Part shown: piece after piece, positions 20,550-32,458 of the stretch
Layout of the letters: each line of letters begins with the position of its first letter
Numbering within the stretch: position 1 is the stretch's first letter
Assembly: GCA_024752435.1 (NCBI GenBank)
Contig: CP103037.1
Location: forward strand, 2,170,001 to 2,234,000
Reading direction: 5' to 3'
From: Allantophomopsis cytisporea
Lineage: Eukaryota; Ascomycota; Leotiomycetes; Phacidiales; Phacidiaceae
DNA length: 64,000 nt
Made by a program: the position numbers and the translations under genes
Notes under the pieces: model-generated
The model's database searches: none
What the model saw: only the letters and a program-made list of their open reading frames with translations
What the model was told of the DNA's origin: nothing

Positions 20550-23500
20550 TCAACCCCACTCAATATCCTCCTCTTCATTAACAGTTCTAGCCCGACTTCC
20601 AGACCTAGCTCTTTTCTTCCTACCTCCAGGAGTATTGCTAGACTTCCTCTTTCTTCCCCGACCACTGCCTGAAGGTCCAGGGGTATCTTCGTCATTGTCG
20701 CTAGGAGTTTCGAAACGCCTGGCATCATCTTCATCCTCGGCAGCGATTTTGACATCAGAATCGATGGTCATAAGATCTACGAATACTTTGCATTGACCCA
20801 TCATAGTTTCATGACTGCTCAATGCGTTCATGATATTGGACACTGCCTCGACGAATGGATCTCCGTTTACTCCTTGGACTCTGGTTGGTGCCTTGGAAAC
20901 ATCCTTGTCTTTCTTCATCTTCTTCATTGGATCACGGTTGGGTAGCAGACCGTAGGCGCGACGAAGATAGGTACGGGTTTCCCAGAGTGCGGAAAGAATC
21001 ATGGAGTAAATGGTGTATTTTCGAAGTTTGACTGGGTCAGGTACATGTGGTACCTGATCATCTACCATGATAGCATCACCATCGATTTGACTCTGCGTAA
21101 CTCGGATGTTGAAGATTTCTTCTTCGATGGACTGAGCAATGCCGGTACCGGTACTGCTGACTACCTTTTCCATTGACGTGATGGTGGCAAGAAGCTCTTC
21201 GGTCGAGACATAGTTGATGAAAGCGACATTCTCGACAATGAAACGGGAAAGGCCAAGATGATCGGGCATTTCCTGACTGACATCGAGCTTTTGTGGGTCA
21301 AAGTCAACCGCTTCACATAAACGTTCCAGGAATCGCTTTCGAGACTTAGGCTTGCTGATCTTAAAGACTTCGATAAGAGGGTGCAACTTGGCAGTGTAAG
21401 GATCCACAAGTAGACCACGAATATCCCTGACGATATCTCTCTGATAGGCAAAAGCCGACTGCACACCCTTCATGTACTTTTTCTCCAAGAGAGTTTCATG
21501 TTTCTCATGAAGTGCACGATGTTCGTGGAAAGCGATTTCCGCAATCTTTTGGTTCTGAGAAGTCTCTAGGGCAACAAGTACGTGCGCGCATTCGGTTGGA
21601 TGGACAAGACCTTGTCGATTTATGCTTGCAATTACCTCAGTGGCAAGAAGAGCGTGCTCATCCTGAGTAGTCATGGCAATGCGAACAATGTCATCCATGA
21701 AGCGTTGAGCAATAGCAATAGCCACACCATCACCATGGCTACCACCCATCACGGCTAGAGCTGTAGGTGCTTCTCCGTTGCTAGGAGCGCTTGCAGCAGC
21801 CTCCCCACTAGCTTCTGATCTTTTCTCTTCTTGCAAAAGGAACTCCTTGAAAGATCTCAGGATGACAGCTTCAAGCACGGGTGTCTTCTCTTCGAAGACG
21901 ATCTGAAAAGCAGTGTAGATGTTGACTTGTGAGAAATTTTTGGGCCATGAGGGGCATACAAGACCAATTGCATCAAGCGCAGCTCTTCTAACGGCTTGGG
22001 ACTGTGTTGGAGATGTGTATGGTGAAAATACATCAACCATCAACTTAGACACAGAGGTTCCTTTCCAGGCGGGGAATCCGGATTTGAAGGCTGCCAGTTG
22101 ACTGTCGAAGTCACAATTCTTACCACACATGCCGCACAAAAGTAGAAGCTTGACAAGCTTTCTTTCGCTGTCGTCGGTCATCTTGGCCTTCTTGAATTGA
22201 TCAATACCCCTCAGAACAGAGAGAGTGAATCTGGAGAGATGGTCGAAACTGTTCAATGTCACACTGATGATCCAGAGACAAGCAACGACATCGTCTAGCA
22301 GAGCTCGCTTGAGGCGAGACATTGCTGGTATCAATTTTCCGCGAATATCAACAAGGAAGCCATGGTGCACCTTCGAAAGCTGCGGAAGAACATGGCGGAA
22401 GATAACAATAACGGAGTGGTACACGGCCATATCATCATCGTTACCAAGGTTTGTAATATATGGTTGAAGAAGTTGTACTTGATCTGCTGTGAACAACTTT
22501 GGATTGGCTTTGGCAAATATCATCAGCAGTTGGAGGGCATCTCGTGCACCCGACCCATTGCCGTTCTCGCCGTTAGGATTATCAATGATAGTATCAAACA
22601 TCGTAGTAACAAGGGACTTGCAAACTCGAAAGTTCGCAGTAGCAGTCTTTGAATCAGTGGAGAGAATGCTCTGCAACACCTTCTCCATAACTGCTGAAAC
22701 GCCAGGTCGCTGTCCAGTGCGGATCATGAGGCCAACCATATCACTCATAGCCAACTGAGTTTGAAGAGAAACCTCTTCGGTTGCAGAAGCTGGTCGATAG
22801 AACGGAGAGATCCAGACTTCTTCAATTGTTTGACGTGCCAACTCTTGTACACTTTCATCAAGGTCAATTACACGATGAAGAAGTGCATCTGCTATAGAAC
22901 TTCGAACCATCTTGTTGTGATTGCGAAGATAGATGTCCTTAGATAGCCTGATTGCGCGCTTTCGAACTCCAATGGCAGTATCAAGGAACCGTTGCAAAAT
23001 GCCGGGTATCATCTCTTCTTCCAACGCAGGCTTGAGACCTATGCATTTTCCGATCAGTCCCAGAGCAGCATCACGAACCTGTGTCGAAGGATCATCTGAG
23101 CATCTCAGAATAGTACGCAAGATTGTTGCACTACGGTCGAGAATGCTGGGGTCTGTCTCTAGAACCTGGTTGACAGTTCTTAAACTCTTGCTTCGCACAC
23201 TGGCTTGATCACTACTCATTGCATTGAGCAAAATCATCAAGACGCGGTCAAATGCTCTACAGAACTCTGAGTTGAGCAGTGTAGTAGCAAATGCCAATCG
23301 AGCATGGGCTGGTTCAACATGACGCGACGCTAATTCAGCAGAGAGCCAGTTCTTCTCAGTAATCATCATTCGAAGACGGTATGCCACGCGACCAAATTCT
23401 TGAAGAGTATTTCCAGACTCGACATCGTCGTCAACAACTCTTTCATATCTGGCACAAAGTTGAGCTGCCCATTCTGCAGTGATGTAACCCATAGCACCAT

Positions 23501-26500
23501 GCACCAATTTATCCGCAGAATCACGCTCAAGAAGGAATTCGAGAGTGGCGCGGAAGGGTCCGTTCCATCGTACAATGTCCTCAGTTCGATCCTTGCCGTC
23601 CAGTATTGCGTCAGCTAGCAGCGCAAATTGACTTCCCTGACCAACATCTCTATTTTCAAGAGCAAGAGCAGTCTTTCGAACGTGTGAATTGAGCTCAGAG
23701 ATAGCAGCACCCATAATTCCCAGAGAATCAAGTGCCATATTCTTGGCTGGAGCTGGTGTCTTGTCTGCTTCTGCAAGGTTAACCATCTTGAATGCGAAGA
23801 AACGGAGCAACAGTTCTGCAGCGGGCCAATCAGGAGAGCTGAGACAGGTGATGAAGTCTTCAATGAAGAGATCCAGTAGGTTTCTGAATGGCGTATCACC
23901 AGTTTTTGTTGATCGCTGAGCACGTTCAATTATGAAAGTGACAACAATGGTAGCACTATTCTTGGCGTCTCCTCGTAGTTGTGACGAGATAGTCTCCAAT
24001 GATGATATAGCAGCAGAATGGTGAATACCAGCGCTACGTTCAGTATCAGAACTATCCACACGATGGCTATGACCATTATGCTGTGCTAGTATCGGCTCAT
24101 CCACATCACCATCAGCATCATCATCAGATGTGTTCAGGGTTCCACCCCTACGCTGATTGGCAGACCCGTCAGATCTATTGGCACTGGTCTGTACAAGCTT
24201 CATGATCAGTGCTGAGACCAACTGTATACTACCACCTTCCACGAGCTTGAACTGGCGGGCACTCTGTCGAGCAACAGGCAACTTTTCTAGTGAAGTCAAG
24301 ATATCGTTGATAATTCCCGATCTCTGAGCTGGGTATTTGAGGAAGATTTGGGACAATACATCCATGGCTACCAATCTGACAGAATCGAACTTCTGGGTAC
24401 CAAGTACTGACTCCTTCTCGGTATGCGCATTTTCAACAAATATAAGTCGAGAAGAAACGAACTCGAGGGTATTGATGACAGTATCGGAGAGCTCAAGACT
24501 CGAAACCAATTCTGCAAGCAGAGACAGTAATCGTCTGCATTGAGTTAGCAATCCTGTGATGTTCTTCTTCTGCGTTGAAAGAAGCTTGAATAAGCTAGCT
24601 GAGGTGCCGGAATTTCGGAGTTCTACAATTGGTATCATACAACTCTCCATCACGTTCTTGAGACCCTCGAGTGATGTCTGAATTATCTCTTCCGAGTAGA
24701 GTTGTCTATCGTCTCGCCCACCAGTCATCATACGTAATGCAGTGCGAGCAGCTTTTAAGCTTAAATCAGCAGATGTCAAGCTATCAAGCCATGGCTGCAA
24801 ATTTTCCTCATTCCATGTCTCTTCGATCCTCACATTCAAAGACTCCCCAGATCTCAAAACGCTCTCACACAACTTCTGAAGTCTGATGAGATCATCAATA
24901 GCAATCTGTGAGAATGAACCTGACGTAATTGTAGCGTGTACAAATGATTCAACTTTGATCTGTGCCACAGTTGACAACGTGGCTTCACCTTCACTGGTCA
25001 TTATCAGATGGGGCGAAGTAGAGTTGCTGTCGAACGAGTCTTGGGCGTCAAACAAGTCCTGAAGGTAGTCCTGTAATCTTCTTCCAGCTGCTTCAGCCTT
25101 CTCACGCTGGTCGGGTCTTGAGGAGAGTACTGGGTCTGTAATACCTTCAGAAGGCTTGCGTTGCTTGACGGTGGTGTTCGGAGGTGTTGGCGGATCTGGG
25201 TAGGACTTGTAGTCCTCCCGTTTTACGGATGGCGGAAGGTCAGGAACAACGATTTCGATTTTGGACTTCGAGTCGTTCGTTTGTGGAAGGATTGGCGTTA
25301 CTTTTGGAGGTGTCTTCGGTCGTGGAGATACTTTTGGCTTCGGTGTTAATGCTTTGACTTCGATCACAGAATTCTGTAGGTGGGCGTTGTAGTTGGCTTT
25401 CACTGGTGGCAGTATAGGTTGCTCGGAGTGCTTTGGTTTAGGTTTGGCATTGTTTGCCTGCAGAGTCTTGCTAGATTTTTTCACTGGTGGAAGAATAGGT
25501 GTCTGTACTGGCTTCGGCTTAACTCCTTGAGCCTTATCTTCCCGAGGCTTCTGCTCAGGCGTCTTGATATCTTGAGGCTTGGTATCTTGTGGTAGTATGT
25601 CCGGGGTTTTGGTATTCTGCAGTTTGTTGTCCTCCGTAACAATATCCTGAGGTTTCGCATCCGGAGACTTGAATTCCAGTGGTTTTATCTCCAAAGTCTT
25701 CTGCAACAGAGCAGGACTGATTGTCTGTACTTCGATGGTTTCAGGTTGAATTGGAGACTTTTGGAGCAAAGCAGGATTGATCACAGGCGAAGGGTTGTAT
25801 AAAAGCGCAGGATTGATTGTGTTCATTTCCGGCTCTCTGGGCTGTTCGACTCTTGGCTGTTCAATCGGCGGCTCAATCGGCTTCGTCTTCACTTTCGGTG
25901 TCGTCTTCACTTGTGGAGAAGATATTCCTTTCGACTTCATCTTCGGAGTAGATTTGGAATGGAGTGAGGCCTCGTTTTTGTAGCCATTTGCATTTCGAGG
26001 TGCCGGTGAAACCGGAGGCGCATATGAAGTGAAAGCGACGTTCGTGTTGTCGAACAACATCTGTGAGAAGGTATTCATGACCGGTTCGGGTACATAGTTG
26101 TTGAAAGAGGGATCTGCCGAGTCAAGAGTTGGAATAGGATCAAACTTACTGTTACCAATTAGTATAGGGCCAAGAGACAACAAGTTTCTGACTTACTATT
26201 CAGTTAAGTTTTCCGGCTTTAGTAATTGCTGAAGTTCATGTAAAGTTTCTTGTAATCGTCGTGAGGTTGAATGCGGCTGCGCAGCCTCTCGGTCGAGGCT
26301 CTGTATGGTCTGACGTGCAATATCACTGTCTCTTTGTGTAGAATATAAAGTTGTTGAAGCTCGGAGTCCTATCTGTGGAAGAGGAATAGTATCTGTAGAT
26401 ATAGTTGTTAGAGTGAGTGAAGAATATCTTGGTGGGCAGAAGAGGTGTAGTGAGCATGAAGTGAGAAGGCTGAGGGCATATGTGGATAGTAATCCGTACC

Positions 26501-26656
26501 TGTGTCGTAAGGGAGAATTGAAGAGAACGGCGACTGCGGAATCGCCTCCTCAACCGTGAAGGGTCGATTGCGCAGGTTACCATTCCCATTCATGTTCATG
26601 TTCCCATTACCCCCATTCGCGGGGTAGTTCTCGTAGTAATACTGGTGACCCGCCAT
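20550..26656 (-). CDS. SCC2: Cohesin loading factor Scc2/Mis4 (NIPBL)
   Basis: Three exons (26500-26656, 26197-26392, 20550-26148) encode about 1983 aa. It starts MAGHQYYYENYPANGGNGN, a Gly/Asn-rich N-tail. A disordered Lys/Pro-rich region follows, with repeated NPALL(Q/Y) words and a run of PQDxKxQDIKTP-like units. After that comes a long HEAT-repeat body that includes SVRSKSLRTVNQVLETDPSIL, RDAALGLIGKCIGLKP and VRKRAIRLSKDIYLRN, the conserved Scc2 core. With Scc4 it loads cohesin on chromatin in the nucleus. The C-terminus is acidic then basic (GRGRKRKSSN, GGRKKRARSG), a likely nuclear signal. A Met inside intron 2 (26183) also opens the frame but gives a wrong N-terminus; the two upstream exons splice cleanly. 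Confidence 0.93.
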
Positions 26657-27096
26657 GATCTCGTTTCTTTGATCAGGAACGGCGAATTCGTAAATGAATG
26701 GGGTGATGGGATCGGGAGGGATTGATTCGAATGCCCTCTTCTTCCTCTAAGACAGGGTCGCGTCGCCTTTATCAGTCCATCGCCGTAGGTCGCGCACCTT
26801 CAACATCTCATTTGGTGGAATAAAGGATAGTGTCCGATGTTGTTCGAGGTTGAGATATCTGCAGGCAACACGGCGCGCGGGTCTCGACCAGGCTGCAAGG
26901 CTGTTAAAATGGAATAACGAAATTGGTCAAAGCACGAAAGTGGTCCTCGAAGAGCACCCATACACTAAACTTCCTTAGTCACCGCCTTCGTCGCAGGATT
27001 ATTCCGTATCGCAGAAAAAACATCTGCGCCTGATCTCAAAAACACCACGATAAGAATTACCGATTTTATACAAGATATTTTTTCTCGATCGCCAAT
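26657..27096. other. Bidirectional promoter of SCC2 and RPA12
   Basis: 440 bp between divergent housekeeping genes. No further gene or clear motif. Confidence 0.55.
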
Positions 27097-27562
27097 ATGT
27101 CAGCTATCGGATCTATTGTCTTTTGTACGGATTGCGGAAATCTTTTGGATAGTTCTACTGGAGATGCAAAGTCGGTTTTGGTTTGCGAGTGCTGTGGAGC
27201 TGAAAATAAGGGTATGCTATTCTTATGGAGCTCCAAAAAATCACATATTGACAATTTTTATAGACACCTCTTCAAAGACTGTGACGACCGTCTCCAAGCC
27301 TTCGGCATTTCCATCGGCTCTTAGGCAAAAGCGATCCGCAGTCCAGGTCATTGAGGAGGGAGACGTTCAAACTGAAGCGATCATTCAGCAAACTTGCCCA
27401 GAATGTGGTGCGCTGGAAATGAGATATTATACCCTACAACTTCGAGGTGCCGATGAAGGTAGCACGGTCTTTTATACTTGTGAATGTGGTTACAAGTAAG
27501 TTTCGGTATCGTGTAGAGCTTGGATTTCACTAATAGGGAACAGATACAACACCAACAACTAA
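27097..27562 (+). CDS. RPA12: RNA polymerase I subunit A12 (RPA12)
   Basis: Three exons (27097-27211, 27264-27495, 27544-27562) encode 121 aa, as expected for A12.2. The N-terminal zinc ribbon is CTDCGNLL ... CECCG and the C-terminal TFIIS-like ribbon is CPECG ... CECGYK. The C-terminal ribbon carries QLRGADEGSTVFYTC, with the acidic hairpin DE needed for RNA cleavage by Pol I. It works in the nucleolus in rRNA synthesis and transcript cleavage/termination. The last exon only adds YNTNN and the stop. It is divergent from SCC2. Confidence 0.93.
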
Positions 27563-27720
27563 ATTGCGAACTTCTATAATACCCATGTTTTTTGTGATAT
27601 ACAACTCAATGATCGAAGCCCTTTCAATCACTGCCTTCTTTTTTCCGGCCGAAACGCCAGATGTACGCCTGAAATGCTCTACTAGTACGACCCGATTCCT
27701 TGTGATACCATACCATCCAT

Positions 27721-28781
27721 CTATGCGGCAGCGACAGCTTGATCTGGGATCAAAGCATACTCGATCTCACCCCCCTTCTCAAATTCTGCCATGTCCAGAG
27801 CCACAACAACACTCTCACGAACAACCTGCTCTGGATCCTGGAGGAAACCCTTCAAGAAATCTTCGACACCTTCCTCATCACCCAAGCTACCAAGGGCCTC
27901 GGCAGCCTCGTGTCGGACCATACTTTCCTCCTTCAAATTACCCAAGGACTTCTTGAGCGCTGGGATAGATGCAGGATGGGCGAGTTGTCCGAATACGAAC
28001 GCAACCTCGTGTCTGAAGAGAGCGGAGGGATCATCAAGACCTCTTGCAAGAGCCTCGACCGCCGGAACAGCAGTTGGAAGATCTGGAGGAGAAGCGAGAT
28101 CGCGGAGACCGAACATAGCTCTGTAGCGAATAAATAGAGGAAGCTTAGTATCGAGGTATGCCTTCTCCAGCTCGTCGACATTGGGCTCTGCAGCCTGCTG
28201 CGCAGTTGGAGGAGCAGGATCAATAGAAGCAAAATCACTATACAAATTAGTCTTGTCCACTCATGCAGATGAACAACGTACCTCTGTCTCAACCTCTCTG
28301 ATTTTCTCTCCTCGGAGTTCTCCCACTCGATTCTGGCAACAGCGAGCTCACATGTCTCTCTCACAACCTCCAACTCCTTGACGTTATCTCTGTATTCCTT
28401 CAGAAGTTGCAAGCTATCCAAGTCGGCCAAAGCGCCCAATGCCTCAGCAGCCTCGTGTCTGCACATAGGATCTTCCTGACCATCCTTCAAGACCTGTCTC
28501 AAGAATGGCGAGGACTCAAGGTTTCGTGTCTGACCGAGGCAGTAGGCAAGCTCGTGCTTGAGGAGTGCAGAAGGAGATGCAAAGCCAGCAGCAATTGCCT
28601 GGATTGCTGGGAGGGTGTTTGGCTCGTCAGGTGCCTGGCAAGCTAGATGTTTGAGAGAGAAAAGTGCTCTGAAGCGGCGTGCGAGAGGCTCGGATTCGTT
28701 GCAGAGGGTTTTGCGAAGAGTTGGAACGGTTGTATCTTCTGGGGCCATGTTGGCGACGGGATCGATGGCTGATGGTGACAT
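27721..28781 (-). CDS. LIA1: Deoxyhypusine hydroxylase
   Basis: Two exons (28282-28781, 27721-28237) joined over a 44-nt intron encode 338 aa. The protein is a symmetric pair of HEAT-like domains, each with two His-Glu iron motifs: KHELAYCLGQ and RHEAAEALGAL in the first half, RHEVAFVFGQL and RHEAAEALGSL in the second. These bind the diiron centre that hydroxylates deoxyhypusine on eIF5A to hypusine in the cytoplasm. The interdomain linker contains the exon junction. The start at 28781 (MSPSAIDPVANM) is favoured; a second Met lies 11 codons downstream. Confidence 0.95.
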
Positions 28782-28984
28782 TTTGTGTATGCAGGAAAGG
28801 AAATGCAGACGTTATTCTTCTTTGCGTTTGAGAATGTTTTGTTGGTGCGGGGAGGACATTAATCATGGATTTAGATCTAGATTGCCCGCGATCGCTGTTC
28901 GATAAGAAAAAAATAATCTGCTCTCGCTTGTATGCTTCTACTAGTCATCATTTGATGAAATAAGAACTGCTTAATCATTCACTC

Positions 28985-29110
28985 GGTTGTGTAGTGTAGT
29001 GGTTGTAAGTAGCATCTTTAATTCAGTTCGTCTGAACGGTAACTAACAAATTAAATAGATCACGACAGATTCTGATTCTGTAGATCCCGGTTCGATTCCG
29101 GGCACGACCT
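28985..29110 (+). tRNA. tRNA-Gln(CTG): tRNA-Gln (CTG) interrupted in the D-loop
   Basis: Exonic parts 28985-29004 and 29059-29110 join to a 72-nt tRNA. The acceptor stem is GGTTGTG/CACGACC, the D arm GTG...CAC contains TAGTGGTTAT, and the anticodon stem ACAGA/TCTGT has loop TTCTGAT (anticodon CTG). The T arm is CCCGG-TTCGATT-CCGGG and the discriminator is T. A T-run at 29114-29118 is a Pol III terminator. A-box (before the insert) and B-box sequences are intact. Without removing 29005-29058 the D-loop cannot form. There is no intron at the usual position after the anticodon. Confidence 0.88.
29005..29058 (+). other. Spliceosomal-type intron inside the tRNA-Gln D-loop
   Basis: A 54-nt insert begins GTAAGT, has GTAACTAACAAATT (branch CTAAC) and ends AAATAG. 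These are the same signals as the protein-gene introns in this window. It contains a small hairpin (TTCAG-TTCGT-CTGAA). Exact excision restores the canonical GGTTATCAC of eukaryotic tRNAs. Whether the spliceosome, the tRNA endonuclease or nothing removes it cannot be seen from sequence. Confidence 0.75.
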
Positions 29111-29720
29111 ATCTTTTTGCCATTTTATCCTTTTTAACTGGCTGTTATCTCGTATTTATGATCTAATCTCTGACGTTCTGAGTTTATTGTATTGTAGCAA
29201 GTACGAAGCTCTTTTTTTTTTAAGGGATTTTGCACGTTATTAGAGTTAGGCGAACGTTAGATCATTCCAGGATTTCCACAGAATTCATAAGAAGTACTGG
29301 TAAAAATAATAAAAGCAGAAATTTGATAATCAGTTACCTGCATGCTATGGAGAAGTTCCGTGTGATATAAGTTGAAATTACCAGGTGTTTAACTCATCGT
29401 CTACAAGTGCATTATCTGCTGAACCTCCTCAAGAGCGAAAAGAAAGCCTTTGTATCAAGCCGCATGGCTAGAAGATAGGGTTTAGGCTTGTAATTCCTAT
29501 CGAAGAGTCTTTAGAAACCTGTGTTACGACTCGGAGTTGCCATAGGCAGGGACAAGACAATGCTCTGGTCAAGAGGCAGTCGCCATTCAGGTATAAGCGG
29601 CATCACAGTCAGTGATGCCTTCCATATGTGATATGCGTGAGTGCTCGCTGTCCAAAAAATGGCTTAGTATATCAATAGCGTGAAACTCAGTGAGAGAATC
29701 AATTGAGGATTAAATAAGGA
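29111..29720. other. Intergenic after tRNA-Gln
   Basis: Pol III terminator T-run at 29114-29118, then 600 bp without a supportable gene. It may contain the leader or an unrecognised first exon of the zinc-ribbon gene that follows. Confidence 0.5.
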
Positions 29721-31340
29721 ATGTGTATGATCTGTTCCAGGGCCAGTTTTATCATCATCGACTACAAGTCGCCAAGTGCTGCTGGTATGGATATTGAGAG
29801 AATTTTCTGCCTCTTGGGCAGCCTGATGCTAGAGGACCCAGTGAAATACCTTGATCAAGATTCCGTAGAACACCTGAAGGAACTGCAACTTGTATGTTGC
29901 ATGGTGAAATCCATAGATTGTACCTCCTGACAAATTGTGTAGAAAATTATTGGCCTGACAGAGCGAGTTAGAAGCGAACCCGGGTTCGACCTCGAGTATC
30001 AGTGGGAGAAGTTTATAGATGCCGAACAGCATGAACTGGAGACCTTGGGCCTGAGTAGGGAGAGGGCTGAACATGTTCACCCATCCGGGCTTATCCATGA
30101 CCGCCAGCTGTGCCTTACCTGGCACTACCCATCATATACCACTGCGCATGTAAGACATGGTGAAGTCGACGATGAGAGCAGCCCATGTGTGAGATTGATG
30201 AGAAGGAAGGGGTTTACATCAGAGACTTGCTTTATGATTGAGGCATATTGGCGTCGAGAAGAGCGTGACGATTTCCTGAAGTTTCACCCAAGAGTGAAGA
30301 ACTTGCATTGGAACTTCACGGAGACAATTCATGAGCATATGGCCGCAAAGATTGAAATTGTTCTGAGGTCATCGACGAAGAAAGCCTATAAATTGAGATA
30401 CGGATCCCAATTGGAGGCCTTGGATCTATGGGGTTGTTTGTCCGGTACACAACTCCATATCTTGTGGACCCCTGACCATCTTGCCATTATAAGATTGGTG
30501 ATTTTCGTGGCTCATCCTGAGCACTATTTCCACAATTTCAAAGAGATACCGAATCGACAGATGGACCAGCACTTGAACGTGGCTGCGGCCCTTGCATCAA
30601 TAGCACCAGAAAGCATCGACTCCACATATTTCGAGCGACGAGCATCTCACAGTGCTAGTGTGACAATTTCATCGGTAGAAGAACGATCTGTTGAGCTCGA
30701 GGAAGGGGACTGGGCATCGCAAGTACTTGTGGATCTTGTAGCACTTGAAAGAGAAGGCGAGAGATTTCTCTGGGCTGAAATGCCGCCATTGCTCAGAAAA
30801 GCAATTAAATTTGACAGCGAGGATCAGCTCAATAAGGAGTCCGAAGAAGCGTGGAATGCTAGCAAACAGCTTCGCGAGAAGCCCACTACAATGTCCCGCC
30901 GAATGCAGTACTTGATCATGAGAGAAAGGGGTTTTGCTTCCGCTGCCTCCAATAGGGGAGGCGGAGCAATTAATAGCGCCAAAGCTCAAGAGCATCGAAG
31001 CAAGAACGACCTCGATGAATGGGGAATACCCCCAGAGAACTATAGCAAAGGAAAGAAAGATCTCGAGATCGACGCCCACAAGATCATCCATCTCAAGTGC
31101 TCTGGATGTGGACATGCATTGGGCATCGCAAGAAAGCCTAAGATGTGGAAGACTCACCCGGAGTATTACGTTGCTAAGCAGCTTACCTGTGATAATTGTC
31201 CGAGAACAAAGAATGGGTCCAAGGCTAAGAAGTGGGCGGTGCCAGTTGATACAACAATTAAATGGATGGATGGATCTGTTCGCAGACTCCGCCGAAAGTT
31301 CCCGTCCCAGAAGAGGCACCTTCTGGTAAAAAGGGGGTAA
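29721..31340 (+). CDS. Unknown protein with C-terminal CxxC/CxxC zinc ribbon
   Basis: Two exons (29721-29891, 29943-31340; 51-nt intron) give about 522 aa. The 5' end is uncertain: translation could start at 29721 or at a later Met (MDIERIFCLLG), or an earlier exon may exist. I do not recognise the family. The N-terminal half is charged and helical (KELQLKIIGLTERVRSEPGF). The C-terminus has LKCSGCGHALGI and LTCDNCPRTKNG, two CxxC pairs about 35 residues apart that would make one zinc ribbon, then a very basic tail (RRLRRKFPSQKRH). Nucleic-acid binding is a guess from that. It lies between the tRNA-Gln gene and a mutated copy of the tRNA 3' part, so it may sit in an inserted or duplicated segment. 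Codon composition is like ordinary genes; it is not itself decayed. Confidence 0.65.
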
Positions 31341-31724
31341 GCTTTAGATCAGGTGTGCTAAAGACAGTTGAGGACGTTTAATGTAATAGGTAGATAGAAA
31401 ATTACGTTGGCTCTACAAATATGTTTATAATATAGCTGATGAAGACATTCTAGCTTATGAAGGTCTAGCAATAAATCGAAGAACTTGTTGTTCTTATAAT
31501 TATACAATCTAACTTAATAATTAGTTGGTTTAAAGCTAGGTTTGTAAAGCTACTAGCTTTATTTAACCTAGATATTTCTCAATTAGGTTTAAATAATTTA
31601 ATAACTTATTCAAACCTACTTATTCTATACTTTAATCTTATAGATATCAATATTACCTTAACTAAATACTTATCGCCTAAGAGATACTCTGTTGCCTTTT
31701 ATTTGTACTTTAACTCTAAATATC
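31341..31724. repeat. AT-rich, probably RIP-decayed segment
   Basis: A strongly AT-rich stretch full of TTTAA/TAATT words and without ORFs, unlike the flanking genes. The composition resembles repeats mutated by RIP. Element identity cannot be read. Confidence 0.5.
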
Positions 31725-31794
31725 AACTAACAAATTAAATAGATTACAACAGATCCTGATTCTATAGATCCCAATTCGATTCCGGGCACGACCT
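31725..31794 (+). pseudogene. Mutated partial copy of tRNA-Gln (intron 3' end plus 3' exon)
   Basis: Matches 29041-29110 without gaps over 70 bp. The 18 bp of intron end (AACTAACAAATTAAATAG) are identical and the 52 bp of 3' exon have six substitutions. Five of the six are C-to-T or G-to-A relative to the intact gene, the direction expected from RIP. The 5' half of the tRNA is absent. The ancestor of this copy already had the D-loop insert. Confidence 0.8.
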
Positions 31795-32458
31795 GATCTT
31801 TTGCTTTTGTTGTTCTCTTGTTCTCTTGATCTCAATATTTCAAGTTTTTGGTGTTGTTGAACATTATGTGCCTTTCCAGTATGTGTTGGCACGCCTGCCT
31901 TTTTGCTGTTCTTGCTGTTTGTGAAAGCGTGAACCGAGCGTCGGTTACTTCCTCATTCTCTTCCCAAGCATTCACGAAACTCCGTTGTACTTGGCCCATA
32001 ACATTGTTCCTGCTTTTTAGATTAGAGGGCCCTTCGACAATCCTGTCCTTCTTGCTCGTAGTTTTTGTACTATACATGTATTGGCTTGTTAACCAACAGA
32101 CTTCATCGTGACGCAAGATTCGCGCACTTGATATTTTAGTAGATACTGAGGTAATGTTGATTCTAAATCGTTGTAACGCATCTATTATACCACATCTACA
32201 TAGAACATTGGCGTGTACCGGAGACATTCGCAAGAATAAGTCGGTCAATATCAAACTCCGACTCCGACTCGGTCTCCGTCCTACCCTTATCAGTAATTAT
32301 TTCGACGTTGAGCGTACTCTAAATACACACCTTATAGTAATAATTACTTGAATATCAGCTACACCAACAAAATTCATCAGACTCTAATTTAGAATTCATA
32401 ATACCATACTTCGTTCCCATATCATTTGCACTTTTGACTTTGTTATCTCACGTCTCTC
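31795..32458. other. Intergenic, upstream of GGCT-like gene
   Basis: No supportable gene; the longest minus-strand ORF here has no protein-like features. Confidence 0.5.

Noticed and set aside
26161..26183. Alternative SCC2 start at the Met inside intron 2
   Set aside because: The frame there reads intron sequence; two upstream exons with proper GT-AG junctions give a longer continuous protein.
28985..29110. Ordinary pre-tRNA intron explanation for the tRNA-Gln insert
   Set aside because: Canonical eukaryotic tRNA introns lie one base 3' of the anticodon; this insert is in the D-loop and the anticodon loop is a normal 7 nt.
31832..32254. 140-aa minus-strand ORF near the tRNA fragment
   Set aside because: No protein-like pattern or domain; adjacent to decayed AT-rich sequence.
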